A stretch of DNA of 64,000 nucleotides from the NCBI GenBank assembly GCA_001792895.1, contig MARA01000001.1:3534001-3598000 (forward strand), read 5' to 3'. The notes under the pieces are model-generated. The model did not search any database and was not told the origin of the DNA. It saw only the letters and a program-made list of their open reading frames with translations. The stretch's first letter is position 1. Each line of letters starts with the position of its first letter. The stretch comes from Lentinus brumalis. Its lineage: Eukaryota; Basidiomycota; Agaricomycetes; Polyporales; Polyporaceae. Position numbers and translations under genes: made by a program. Positions 36,139-47,413 of the stretch are shown here, one piece after another.

Positions 36139-37000
36139 TCATGGGCACCGTGCCTCTGTCGCACGGGAGTTCATGATGAGCGCAACGATTAGTCTGCATT
36201 AGGTGTCAACTGGGGCACGTTGGAGGAGCATACGAATGACGTACCCGTATAACCCCAGAACCTCTCCGAAGATGAGCATGAGCACCATCGTCACGAACAC
36301 CTTGGACTCGAACACGTATGCTCGTACGCACTGTGCAAGCGGACTTCAGAGCCGTGTTCTACAGGTAGGTGCTGCAAGGACTCACCGAATCCCCAACGTA
36401 GCCAATAGCATACCCCGCAGCGAGACCGGTAAAGCCGCACGCGAGGCCTGCACCGAGGTGTATAAATCCAGCATATAGTGGGTAGTCGTTCGGCTTGACT
36501 GACCACGGTGATACGCATGGGACACGCAGTCTTGTCAGTTCACAAGCGGGACGAGAGAAAGCACGGACTCACGTCCGCCGGCGATGAGTACAGACACCAC
36601 CAGTCCGTACACAGCAATGATTCCGGACATGACCACGGGGATAAGAGACTGCGCGTTGCAGACAGTTGCACTCAATAATGTGCTGTCTGACTGTTATATT
36701 GATCCACGCACCTTCATGATGAGCTCGGGCTTGAACGTCCCCAGACCCGCAATGCCAATACCCGACTTCGCCGTCCCAAACGCCGCGCCCACGGCTGCAT
36801 ACCACCCAAGAAACATACTGCTGAGCCTCACGAACGTCAGAGATATTTACGAGCGCACGCACTGCTGAAGATCATCTGTATTGGCCAAGCCGCGCACAGT
36901 CAGTATGCAAGACAATGACATAGCACCTGCGAAGGGGACATACCGCGGAGGCGACGCCCGCGAAGCCAAAGAAGGGGGCGTATGGTGGACAGAGAGACAT
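36139..37000 (-). CDS. VMA11: V-type H+-ATPase proteolipid subunit c'
   Basis: Integral membrane ring subunit of the vacuolar proton pump V0 sector. Seven exons join from ATG at 37000 ([19 protein letters not shown]) to TGA at 36139, about 160 residues with four membrane helices. [20 protein letters not shown] is diagnostic for c' (Vma11) rather than c (Vma3, which has a Leu-rich RPDLL version). The proton-carrying Glu is present in [12 protein letters not shown] 13-nt microexon at 36875-36863 encodes most of MIFST and restores [13 protein letters not shown]. The last exon supplies [17 protein letters not shown]; reading through its intron gives a shorter, unlikely tail. Confidence 0.93.
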
Positions 37001-37280
37001 GGCGACCAGAGAGAAAGCAGAGTGGCGGCTATAGGAGCCTGCTGGATGTCGTTCACGTCGTCGAGGTCAAGGACGGCGGACGCGCTCTCTCTAGGGTTCC
37101 AGATATGGAATATGCAGATAGGGTTAGCAGGACCCCGTTGATAACACGTTAGTAACAACATGAGTTAATAACATTTGCAAATAACTAGTCAGTTTCTCCC
37201 GCCACCCTAGCTCACGCACCACTGGCTCGAGCCCACCGTCACCGTCGACCAGTCGATACTCGTCCGTATGCACGATCAAG

Positions 37281-37690
37281 ATGACAGTGCGCGACGCTGA
37301 GGTCTCTGCTCAAGAAGATGAACAAAGGGAAGCAGGGCCAGGCGACGTACGACCCGAAGAAGCCGCGCGTCGTGCGCATCTACGTCGCGCCCTCGTTCCC
37401 TCCTCCTGCTCCTGCTCCGAGTGGCAGGACCAGTGCGTGCAGATCGTCAAGGACGGTGCGCGAGCTCCTCACCCAGCGCGGGCTCATCGAGGACAAGCGC
37501 GCGATGCCGTTCGTGCAAGCGTTCAAGCTCAAGAAGTTTGGTACGCACACCGCGTTCAATCGCAACCGTGCCATTCTCCGAGGTCGAGGTGCTCCACGAG
37601 ATACTCCCTTATCTCAAGCGGACGCTCAACCTCGCCGATGCCGAAGTTCTTGCGGTCGAGGAGGCGAAGTCAAAGACCTGTCCGTCCTCA
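37281..37690 (+). pseudogene. Decayed C-terminal fragment of cytosolic leucyl-tRNA synthetase
   Basis: Only the last about 130 codons of a LeuRS-like gene are recognisable, in three reading frames: KKMNKGKQGQATYDPKKPR with RIYVA; then EWQDQCVQIVKD after a CCT/GCT-rich 17-nt expansion; then VRELLTQRGLIEDKRAMPF with FVQAFKLKKFG; then PFSEVEVLHEILPYLKRTL and NLADAEVLAVEEAK. Between IVKD and VRELL about a dozen codons expected in the family are missing. No catalytic domain (HIGH/KMSKS) lies nearby. The fragment therefore looks like a partial duplication of a gene elsewhere in the genome that has since decayed. Confidence 0.8.
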
Positions 37691-40610
37691 CGAAAGCTTT
37701 GATGTTTGCTTTCATTGCGCTTCAGAGTAGTCGGCGCTGTCATAGAACTTGTGCATTAGGTGCGTATAATCGACGACCAGGATTTGTAGTCTTCGTTGAG
37801 GCGAAGTCAAGTAGAGCTTACGCAGTCGAAGCGCATGGATTGCACGCTGTATACTGTGATACAAAGTACACTACTTGTCCTATGTACTGACAGACGGGAG
37901 CAATGGCAGCGTGAACTTAACATACTTTCGGCGCACGTTAGCTTCCCCGCGTGAGCAGGTACTAATCCCGAGGGCCACGAAGAGGCCTGCGCCAGGAACA
38001 ACCGCGCCACAATGGCAGCGGATGACCGTACCTCGGGGCCGTTCTTGACTCGGAGCTCTCTTGCAGAGTTCTCCGAGCGGCACTTGAAGCTTCAAGCTTT
38101 ATTGGTCTGGCCTTATCTGGAAGCATGTCAGTACGCGGCGATGACAGCAACGTCGAGCAGAGTACTCACTCAACCTCCACTTTTCCATCACCCAGGTCCT
38201 CCTGCAACAGCGTGTCAGCAACGCGGAGCGGAATAACGAAGATGCAACGCACCTTGCCCTATTTTAGGCGACGCCGAGTGGGCCCAAATTCAACCACCGG
38301 CGTCGCTGTTCTTCGACAATGCTGTGGCGCTTGCATGTACGCACGGGTCATTCGGCGTACGGCGCAGCCATAAGGCATGCTTGGGCGAGTCGAATGCAAG
38401 CGCCTTTCTACTAAAACCATGGTCAGCTTGCGAGACGGCGAAGAGACATACGCTGATGGTTCATGTCCGATTTTATCCTCCTTTGTCCCATCCCATATTT
38501 GCGCACGCCTATCGCGTCTCTGCGCATGGGAAGGGGTGTCCGTGGGGCAGAGATAAACGCATCGAGGTAGCATCGAGTGCGCCCACACGCCCACACGGAC
38601 GGCACGCTCAGAGCCCTCCGGGAGGAGAGGTTACGGTGCTTAACGTGGCCCGGAGAGTATGCCACGCCGACTTGACGTCGACGCTAGCTGCCTACTCAAC
38701 ACGGACCAGATGCTCTGCAGTCTGCACGAGCTGACCCGCGCCGGTACGGCGGAGCCGGTAGGGCCTTCAGAGGTCTTGCGAGGGTGGGTTAGATGTCGTC
38801 AAGGAAGGAGGAGGAACGGAGAAGGACGAACCACAGAGGACGATCCCTACGCTGGCGACAAGACGCACAGGCGGCCACCTGCACGACACATGCGACAGCT
38901 GTCCGCAGAAGCGCAGACCTCGCAGAGGTGTCGCTCGATGTCACCCTTTTTACGCGTGTACGTCGCCTCCCATACCGCCTATGGCAGCACGTTGCTGGTT
39001 ACAGCGTCCGTGAAGAGTCCCCGCCAGCGGGCGGCCAGGACTCCTTCCCGGTTCACCCCGACCGACACAGACCGTGACGACCCACGAGGTGGACGTACGA
39101 GGCCTATGCCAGTGCGGAGCGCCGACGCCTGGGCTCATTCCCGCTCCGCCACTCGAGGCCGGCTACGACGGCAGGGCACTGGAACGGGTTGATGGCCAAC
39201 TTGTGACCGGGACGGCACGCCACAGTGCTACCTGAGCCGGGTGTCAGCGACGGTGGAGATGGTGAGCGAGGAAGACAAACGTACATGTTTCACACTGGGA
39301 CGACCTGGTACATCGACGCTGTGCAGGAGGTGAGAGGGGTGGCCGGCGAAGGAGGTTGGAGTGGCGCACCTTGATGCGTCGTGCCCGTGCTGACCCGTTG
39401 AACTTTGAGGTGGTTTGCTAGGTCAGGGCGAGGGGCGGTGGCGGTTGTGCATAGTCGAGCATGGAAGGAATCATAGCCTGCATACTTAGTGCTTGGGGAT
39501 GGTGGTGGTTGCGGGGAAAGGTGGGTGAGGACAAGAACGCGCAGAGCTGGGCCTTTTTAAGGGGAGCGGCTGGCGCCACCGGCACGCTGGTTGGCCTTCT
39601 GTTGTCTCAGGAGGCCGAACAAAGAGCGCCCTTGTCCTTGTGTGGGTCCTCGGGCGCGGCTTCTCGGTCGCCCTCCTCTTGCCATTCCGGGAGAAATACG
39701 AGGACAGGGTGCTTCTGGTGGGCGATGATGCTCGCGATAATCAGCGGTCTTTTGTCTGCCGTTTCGCGGGCGGTGATGCTGGGAGAGAACGCGGGGACGG
39801 AGGGGATGGCCCTGCACGCCCTCCGCTCCCCACTGCGGTGGCCCAAGCGGCGCGTCCTGCAAGATATTGGCAGTGGTCCCGTCTCGTACGCAGCGGAAAG
39901 CGTCGTCGAGGACCGGGACGAGCATCGGACTGGAGCCATGCTTCCCTCGTATTTGTTTCTGTGGGCGGTGTCATCTCCTCTTGCCTGATCAGTCCTGCTC
40001 CTTGTATTCCGAAGCACTTACGGAATACAAAACACCCAGGGAGCCATGCGGCCTAGCGTCCAGCTGATTCTGTACCTTGGACACGGGATCAGTGGTTGCT
40101 GCCAGGATTTCGTACCTCAGGCTGGTCGCCGCTCAGAGCCGCAGAGGTACGCAAAGACCTCTTTGGTTTGCAAACAGTTGTTGCGCAATTCTCTGTACAG
40201 AAGGGTCGACACATGAGTTGCTGGTGAAGCCGATCGAATGCGGGAGTTCCTTCCGTCACAAAATCCTGCCCTCCTCATTCTCGTCCCGCTTGTCATCCGC
40301 GGCCTTGACGATGACGGGGAGCCCGCGTATCTTTATTACGGAGGAGGGCGGGCCGGATACTGTGCTAGACAGGACATGGAGCAAAGGCGTTGCAAACTGT
40401 CGGGCGACGCAATGTCCTTCAACAACTGACATCCCGGGCCTCCTGCAAGTCGCGAGTGCGCATGCCTGGCCAAGTCGTCAGGCCCAGCGAATGAGGCGAA
40501 TCGCGGACGAGCGTGCTGTGCGGAAGCGGGCGAAACGTCCCGGCAGCCATGCGCGTGGGTGAAGGCTTGACAGGGCCGAAGATGAAGCATTGAAGGGTCC
40601 TCCACACCCG
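37691..40610. other. Region of about 2.9 kb without supported genes
   Basis: It follows the LeuRS fragment. GAGGCGAAGTCAA, present at the end of the fragment near 37663, recurs near 37798, hinting that duplicated or rearranged sequence continues. Open frames at 39461-39988 (plus) and 39557-40017 (minus) overlap each other and show no family blocks. I see no transposase or reverse-transcriptase motif. This may be an intergenic or degenerate accessory region. Confidence 0.45.
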
Positions 40611-42028
40611 CTATCTGTCCGTGAGACTGCTAGACGGGATCAAGCCTCGCTCTCCTGCCAATCGCCGCGAAACCTCCTTCGCAATCCACAGAGACTTGAA
40701 GTCGATGTCCCAGATGACTACGTCGTCTGTGTCACGGCGATGTGGGCTGATGCAAACTATTCGGTGGTTGTTGTCAGGAAGCTGCGCTTCGGTTTTGAAT
40801 GTGACTACGATCTCCTGTAGTTGAGCGTACGTCACTACTTCGAGCGCTGACAAGTGAAGTGCCTTCATCTGCCCGAGAGCCGACATTCCCGAGAAGACGT
40901 CGCGGGGAGCGTAGCCGAGATGGAAGATGACGATGTCCATGAGGGTTTGCCACGCATCCTCCACAGACTCGGGCTTATCGTCACCGTACTCCTCCTTCAA
41001 AGCCTCAAGAATGCTGCCGAAAGGTCCCTTCGGAACGGCCGAGGACCAATGGTCGATGTAGTTCTGGAGGATCCCGATGAGTTTCATATACTTGAGGTGC
41101 AGAGGGTACCTGGGAAAGCATGAGCCACAGATGCGACGCCTCAGTGTATGCGTACTTACGCATCTCTGAGTTCCTTGAGAGTCCACAAGGGAAGACCGCC
41201 GAGATAGGGAACACGGGATTTGATGAAATGTTTCATTACATCACGGTCACTAGGAGAGGGTGCCGTGACCGGGTAGCAGATCGCCTTCCACACGATGTCG
41301 GGGGTGTGATGCCCGACGGGGATGTCGAACAGAGACCAGATACAGACTTGAGAGAAGTCCCATTCGTCTGCGCAGTAATGGGGCAAGGATAAGCTTGAAA
41401 CAGCGGCGGCCGCAACGAACACCTGGTCGTGGTAGAAGAGGACCGTTTCGAAGGTTGACATATGGAGCAGAACGACCTGTTTCTCCCGTATCAGGTGCAT
41501 CAGAAGATACCAAATGCACATGGTTTTCCCTGGACGTCAGGTCAGAGTGACTCCTTATACGACTTGTGAACAGAGACGGGATGCGCACCAGTGCCTGGCT
41601 GACCAGTAAACACCGTTCCATGTTCTCTGTTCAACACAGCTCCTTTCCAGATCAGCTCGAGAGCCTCCACGTAGACCTCGTGGACGTAGAGCTTCCTTCC
41701 TGTGGGGTTCAGGGAATGGTGCTCTACCGGTATGTCGAGAGTGACGGTAGCACCAGGGGTGGTTAGCTGCTGCAAGCTGAAACTACGACACTGCTTGATG
41801 AAGTTGTCCCAAGATTTAAAGCGCGTCCACCCGGAACTTGAAGTTCGCCAAGCCCAATTCGACGCATCTTATATGATGTTAGGACCCTCGCACTCGCACT
41901 CAGCGAATTGCTGCGGACTCACCAGCGTTTCTCTCGCGAAGCGCTTTCCGGCCAGCTTCTTCTTCTTCAGCAAAAAGACTAGCATATGAAGTGGTACTAG
42001 CAGATTCAGCACTCGAGGACGAAGCCAT
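40611..42028 (-). CDS. P-loop NTPase of the fungal RHS/Crinkler-like accessory family
   Basis: Four exons (42028-41923, 41867-41589, 41529-41160, 41109-40611) give 417 residues in one frame. The Walker A motif GQPGTGKT is encoded across the second intron, in the context HGTVFTGQPGTGKTMCIWYL. It continues LIREKQVVLLHM and ETVLFYHDQVF, then IWSLFDIPVG and CYPVTAPSPSDRD. This layout (start, VYVEALELIWKGA block, GQPG.GK, YLL.HL, VLFY) matches proteins called RHS-like or Crinkler-associated NTPases that are expanded in Agaricomycetes. The C-terminus (VDFKSLWIAKEVSRRLAG type) also fits. I assign the family from memory, so treat the name as tentative. Function unknown; such genes are often lineage-specific and numerous. 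Confidence 0.75.
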
Positions 42029-42110
42029 TGCAAGACAAGCCGAGGGGGGAGGAGGGGGGCTCCTCTTCCTGCAACGGCGCGTTTTCCCACGACTTCTGGC
42101 TTCTAAGTCC

Positions 42111-42484
42111 TTAGTAGGAGCAGCCACGCCGGGGTAGCGTCCTCGTTGACTCCTTGTCTGCGATGTGCGCGTCCGCGTCCACGACGATGGCCTGGAGGTC
42201 TGTGATGTGGTCCGTCTTCGCGCTGCCTTCCGTCTCGAGCGTAGTGACCTACATAGTGGCTGAGAGGAGGCTAGCCTCGTTGGCGCGGGTGTGCTGACTT
42301 CGAGCGTCGTGAGCTTGGCCTGCTGGTTCGCGATCGTGTCCTGCCGGCTGGCGATGACTTGGGAAGGCGTCTTGACATGTCGCCAGAACCAAGCAGCGAG
42401 GAGCGCGCCAGCGACGTAAGTAGCGGCAGTACTTAGTGTGCTTATCCGGCACGAAACGCCGACACGGGCGTACATCTTATACAT
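42111..42484 (-). CDS. Small membrane-anchored coiled-coil protein, unknown function
   Basis: Two exons, 42484-42299 and 42248-42111, join in phase to give 107 residues from ATG at 42484 (MYKMYARVGVSCRISTLS). A single hydrophobic segment around residues 20-34 (AATYVAGALLAAWFW) is followed by a heptad-like stretch (ASRQDTIANQQAKLTTLE, then TTLETEGSAKTDHITDLQ). It lies 83 bp upstream of the P-loop NTPase on the same strand. An upstream exon cannot be excluded, and the start is not certain. No family recognised. Confidence 0.5.
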
Positions 42485-42604
42485 GAAGGCTCCTCCTGCA
42501 TTGCGACGAAAAGTGTTAGATGGGAGCAACTGTATGGTAAAGTACACATTAGTATGATGGATGTGGCACCTCGCGACGTGCCCCCGCAGTTCGAACGTTC
42601 ACGT

Positions 42605-43897
42605 TCATTCCTCACCCCAGTCGTCCTCGTCGTCGTCCTCGTCGTCCTCGTCTTCCTCGTCTTCCTCCTCGTCCATGACACCTGCTTGCTCGCGCGCGAG
42701 ACGTTGTCTTTGTCGTTCCTGGGCTAGCGCTTGCCTACGTGCCCGTTCTTCCTCGACGTTGTAGACCGCAAGCTCCGTCTTGCGTGCGGTGGAACCTATT
42801 TCGCCTGCGAGGTACTTTGCAAAGACGTCCGGCGCAAAGAGCAGGTCCGAAATTCTCTTCTTCTTCGGTTCGGCTTCCTATCCAATTACATCCTGTTGAG
42901 GACGTTGGTAGAGTCTGGTAGAGTCCGACAACACTCACCCCATAGTCACTGTGCGCGTCCTCGACGGGCGCCTGGACGATGTCAGACGTTAGGACGGAAA
43001 GGTGGGGACACGCTGAGCTCGACGTACCCCTCCTTTGGCGACCGTAATCACAGGAGCGTTGCGCGGAGGATCTACCTTCCACATGAATCTCCCATCCTTA
43101 TCCGGCTCTACCGTGATGTGGACGTCCCAACTCGCTGGAAGTACTCAGAACGAGGACTCCAGATAGAGAAGGAGTTACTCACCACCAAGGTCATAGTGGA
43201 ACAAAATAGCGATTTCCATGTTCGAGCACCGACCCTCGCTGAGGTTGTGCCTCGACTTCCATGCCCAAATGTCCCCCAGCGTGACCTCAGCGTCCTTCTT
43301 CACCGGCACCTCGAGTTCTGCGAAGAGCACATCCCAGGGATCGTTCATATCCAGCGGGGGATGGTGCTGCCTTCTCGCGCCTTTCGGTTTGACTAGCAAG
43401 GCGGGATCGCGGTCGTTCTTCCCATACTTGAAGAGCCATTCCTGCCATGCTCGGATGTCCTCGTGCCTGTCCGGTTCCTCCGGGACTCTGAACGAGCGGT
43501 GTTTCTTGACCTCGCCCTTGCGCGGACCGTTCGGCGAGTAGCGCTCCACGTGCGTGACGACCTCCGCCTCGTGCAGGTGGTGCCCCGACCAGCCGAAGAT
43601 GAGCAGGATGAAGCGGTAGAGGTGCGCGAAGGTGAAGGAGAGCGGGAGCCTCACCACACGGTACACGCCCTTGAAGCGGGAGAGTTGGAAGCGCAGCTGG
43701 ATGACTTTGTCGCTGGGCGGCGGCAGGACGGACGATGGGTCGGGGGTGTCGGCAGGCTCTGGCGGCGAGGGGTGCACGTCGAAGCCGAAGCCGTAGGGGT
43801 CCCAATCAGCGCGAGAACGTTTTGAAGCAGTGGGCCGCGCTGCCTCTTCTGAATCGTCAACGTCCTCAATACGTCGTTTGGATGGGGCGGCTTGCAT
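42605..43897 (-). CDS. Plasmid pRiA4b ORF3-like domain protein with acidic tail
   Basis: Eukaryotic protein with the PRiA4b_ORF3-like fold, a domain first named from an Agrobacterium plasmid and scattered in bacteria and basidiomycetes. ATG at 43897 (MQAAPSKRRIEDVDDSEEA) is the best start, although an open Ser/Asp-rich frame continues upstream to about 44035. The domain shows QLRFQLSRFKGVYRVVRLP, then LYRFILLIFGWSGHHLHEAE and, across an intron, FHYDLGASWDVHITVEPD. Later exons give EPKKKRISDLLFAPDVFA and a Glu/Arg/Gln helix, ending in an almost pure Asp/Glu run (DEEEDEEDEDDEDDDEDDW). The acidic run corresponds to a trinucleotide-rich repeat at about 42615-42680. Function is unknown. Confidence 0.8.
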
Positions 43898-44035
43898 ATT
43901 GGTATCCGGGATATTGGGTGTGTCTTCGCAACTGGAGTCGCCGCTGTCGCTGCTACTGGAGTAGCTACTGCTGGAGTCGCTACTGTCTGAGTCGCTGGCT
44001 TGTTCGGACTGTGCTTTCCGTTGTATGAGATACAA

Positions 44036-44580
44036 GCACAGGACTGAAGCGGCCTAGTGATAAGTGCAGGGGGAAGAGATTTACTTAGTAACGGGAGCAC
44101 TCACGGAGTAGAAAATCATCCGACATCTGTAAACTCGTCCTATAGGTTATTACCTATATACTTGCAGGGGGTGGGGTATCGCTGAGGTGAGTGGAGGGTG
44201 GGTCGCGCCGGATTCGCGACTGCCCTCGAATGGTCGCGCAAAGCACGTGATCGCGACTGAGCTGTATCATACGATCTTTCTTATACTTATCCGTCGCATT
44301 GCGATAGCTTACCACTGTAGTTCCGGTATGGCCTGGGACGATGGTTGTTATTAGTAACTTGTGAGTACTGTGGATCAAGAGGGTCGACACAACGACGAGA
44401 ATGTGGAAGATCCGAGGCAATACAGAGGAAGACTGACTACAACCCAGAGTGATCTATTCGCACTGCGAATGGAGGGCGCAGTGTTATTATAGTAGTACAC
44501 AAAGATACGAGGCCAGTTTACGTTCCAGTAGCCAGTAGAATCACCAATTCATATGTAGAACGTCCAAGTGTGTGAGTACT
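44036..44580. other. Spacer between pRiA4b-like and UspA genes
   Basis: About 540 bp. It likely carries the promoter and possible 5' UTR of the pRiA4b-like gene and the 3' UTR of the UspA gene. No further coding signal recognised. Confidence 0.4.
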
Positions 44581-46596
44581 CTATTCCCCTGCGACCTTCT
44601 CTCCAAGCCCACTCGACGACGCCGGCGCATCGCCCTCGACCTCCGTATCCACATCGTCCTCGACGTCCGTATGGTCCCCGCTCCGCCGCTCGTCGTCCCG
44701 CGCAATCTCGCTCCGCATCTTCTCGACGTCCTGGTCGACCTTGGATGCGACACGGTCGACAGCGGCTTGCGCGAGGGACACGCGTGCGCGGTGGGCCTTA
44801 AGGTGCGCGGCGCGGCGGGGAGGCCGCTTGAGGCGGCGACGGGCCACCATCACGGGCACTGAGCACTTCTGGATGAGATAGTGGGAAGTTGAGCCCAGGA
44901 GAATGCCCTTGAGGTTGCCCAGACCACGAGAACCGACGATGAGCATCACAGGCTCATAGAAGTCTACTATGTCTGCGCGAGGGAAGGGGTGAGCGTAGTT
45001 GAGGAGCTGAACATGCTTTGGATACGAACCTAGGAGCATATGTCGGCTGTTCTTCGCGTGCCACGCTTGGCATTGTATCTTGACATTCAGACGTGTGCGT
45101 TGGAGGAGACCCGTCGCCTGGCGTACGAGGATATACGCCAAAGCTTGCCGCTGTACACCAGGACAACGCTTAGTGACTCCCGGTCCGACAACGTCAGTAT
45201 CAACACACACCTCCTGTTGTGCGCGCAGCTTCGTAGCGCGATCGGCAGGGTTAGGGATTGGAGGATCGACTACATGGGCAGAAGAAGAGGCTCAGCAGGG
45301 CGCCCCACGAAGGAACATGAGTATCAACGCACCCTTTCCCTCGTTCTCTACCACTGTCACGATGATACTGGGGTGGCTGTGAGTTCGTAGCCTCGGAGAC
45401 GTAAGTTGTACTCACAGCTCATCGCCATCCCTCAGCACCGTTCCAATCCCCCACTCCAGCGCATACCGACTCTCTTCACTCAGATCACTTGCAAGGACAT
45501 ACCGCCTGCCCGGCCTCCCCGTTTCCCTATGGATCTGCTCCGGATCGCCGTGCGTAACGGAGATGACACAGCGGTCTCTATGGAACATCGGGCGAGAGGT
45601 GACCAACGGTAACGTATCTTGCGGCTTCGTAGACTTGCGTCTTCTTGGATTCCGGCCCTGGGTGCCATTCAAAGTCGACGGGAAATACGGCTCGGGCGGC
45701 ATGATGACGTTGACGCCCTCTCCAAGGTAGTCTGGGAGGTCTTGCTCGACAGAACTGGCCGGGACTATGGCGTTGGCTTCGGTGTTCTGCTCCGTAATAT
45801 CATCGAACTGCTGCTCGCCCTCGCTCCAGGACTCTTCGGATCCGCTGTCCTCATCCGTCTCGTCTCCAGACTCGTCGTCCGACTGATTATTGTAGGAGAA
45901 CGCGTTTCGTGGGCGGATACGGGAGACCTCCGCATCGGACTCGACGTCCGATTGCGAGAGGGCAGCCACGGCGGGGGAGGGGTCGCGTGAGCGCAGCCGC
46001 CGGAGATGGAAAGGGGACTGGCTGCGTCCGCGCGACCGGGAGTCGTCGCGGTCTGTCGGGTTGCCGGCGAATGAAGAGGAGCGTGTCTTGTCCTTGTCCT
46101 TATCCTTGTCCTTCCTCACCGACCGCCCACGCTCCTCATCTCCAGCGCTGCTACGGGTCAACGATAGGGACGACAACATGGACCCAAGCGACATCTTGCC
46201 AAAAGAGCCGCGGTTGGGCTCGGGGGACTTGAAGGCGTTGGACTGTGTGGAGACGGATGAGAGGGTGCGTTCGAGTGCATTCTGTGGATTTGTATCGTCT
46301 TGGGTCAGCTCCGCTAGCGAACCTGAGCGTCTTTTCATGGAGAGCGGAGTGGGAGAGACGAGCGAGGCGAGCGACTGCCCGGAGTTGGAACGCTTGAATG
46401 GGAGCATGGCTGCAACGCCAGAACCGCCGGGCAAGGGGGAGCTGGGAGCGCGTTCGTACGTTTGCTCCTTGCCCTCAACTGTGGTAGGGAGTACTCCGGG
46501 CTCCTTGCTCGACACGCTGTAGCGACCGATCCAGCTGCGTCTGCGCGACGACTTGGACGAGCTCGACGGGCCCTCAGCCTTGTCTCTGTCGGCCAT
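44581..46596 (-). CDS. Universal stress protein (UspA) domain protein with long disordered N-terminus
   Basis: ATG at 46596 (MADRDKAEGPSSSSKSSRR) opens about 330 residues of Ser/Arg/Asp-rich sequence with phosphorylation-prone stretches and a KDKDKDKDK run. The UspA domain starts at RRYVLASDLSEESRYALEWG and continues over four short exons. Its ATP-binding loop is conserved as GSRGLGNLKGILLGSTSHY (G-x2-G-x9-G-S/T), followed by CSVPVMVARRR. A charged, helical tail ends in GLGEKVAGE at 44581. Such long Usp proteins are usual in fungi and are thought to act in stress responses; no partner can be read here. Confidence 0.9.
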
Positions 46597-47413
46597 GTCC
46601 GTGTGTTGCCTGTGGCGTGCGAGGGGACACGGACGGAGATGGGGGTGCGTGGGTTGTGCGGGGACTCACCTCGGCCTTGCTAGCTTCTCCGGACAGAGCC
46701 TGCGCAAGGACGAGGAGTTCAGCGTGTGTTCGCGGGGAACGAGAGAGAGCAGGAGAAGCGTGCAGCGAGGACGGAGTCAACTGTCAAGGACGGAACGGGG
46801 AAAGGGCGGGGCACGAGCTTATACCAAGAGCGCGCTACCGCCAGCAGAAGTTCGGACGCAAAGCTTGGCAACACTGCTTTACGTGACTCCAACGCGCAAG
46901 GACATGAACCTACATAGTCTGCAGCCGCGTTCACCTTCCCGCCTTTCACCTGCGATGCACCGCGGCCATGAGAATATGTCTGCCGACTCGACAGGCAGGA
47001 CCTTCACCTCGAGCGCGTATCTGGCAGTCTTGGTCGGGATGCCAAGCTCCCGCAGCTGCGCGACATTGTCGCGCGAGTAAGACATTAGTGTACTGCCAGC
47101 AAGACACCGGTGCCAAGGACAGCAAAAGTTAAGCTAGGATGTGGAAGCGCAGCGGCAGGTGGAGTACGTGGTACAGAGTCAGATGCTCGGATCCATCGAT
47201 ATCACTGGCATTTTGCTTCCGTCGTGCGGCAAGCTGATGCCGGCTCTCGACACCACAGCACAGCCGACGGGCCCAAGCACACGTTGAGGTTAGCAGCGAG
47301 TTGGGTGTGTCAGTATGCTACATGTTTCCTACAAAGTCCGATGTGTATACTGGGCTCCCGTGATAGGAGGGGTTTGTGCTATATGAACGGTCTTGAAAGG
47401 GTCCACTCCTGAC
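46597..47413. other. Spacer of about 800 bp, UspA gene promoter side
   Basis: It lies between the UspA start codon and the oligopeptidase stop codon, both genes on the minus strand. Frames on either strand are Gln/Arg/Ser-poor random-looking and I support none of them as genes. Confidence 0.4.

Noticed and set aside
39461..40017. Overlapping open frames on both strands of 120-175 codons
   Set aside because: Mutually exclusive frames with low-complexity composition and no recognisable motif; treated as chance frames.
41815..41870. Apparent frameshift near the start of the P-loop NTPase
   Set aside because: It vanished once the short intron 41868-41922 was recognised; the spliced exons keep one frame from 42028 to 40611.
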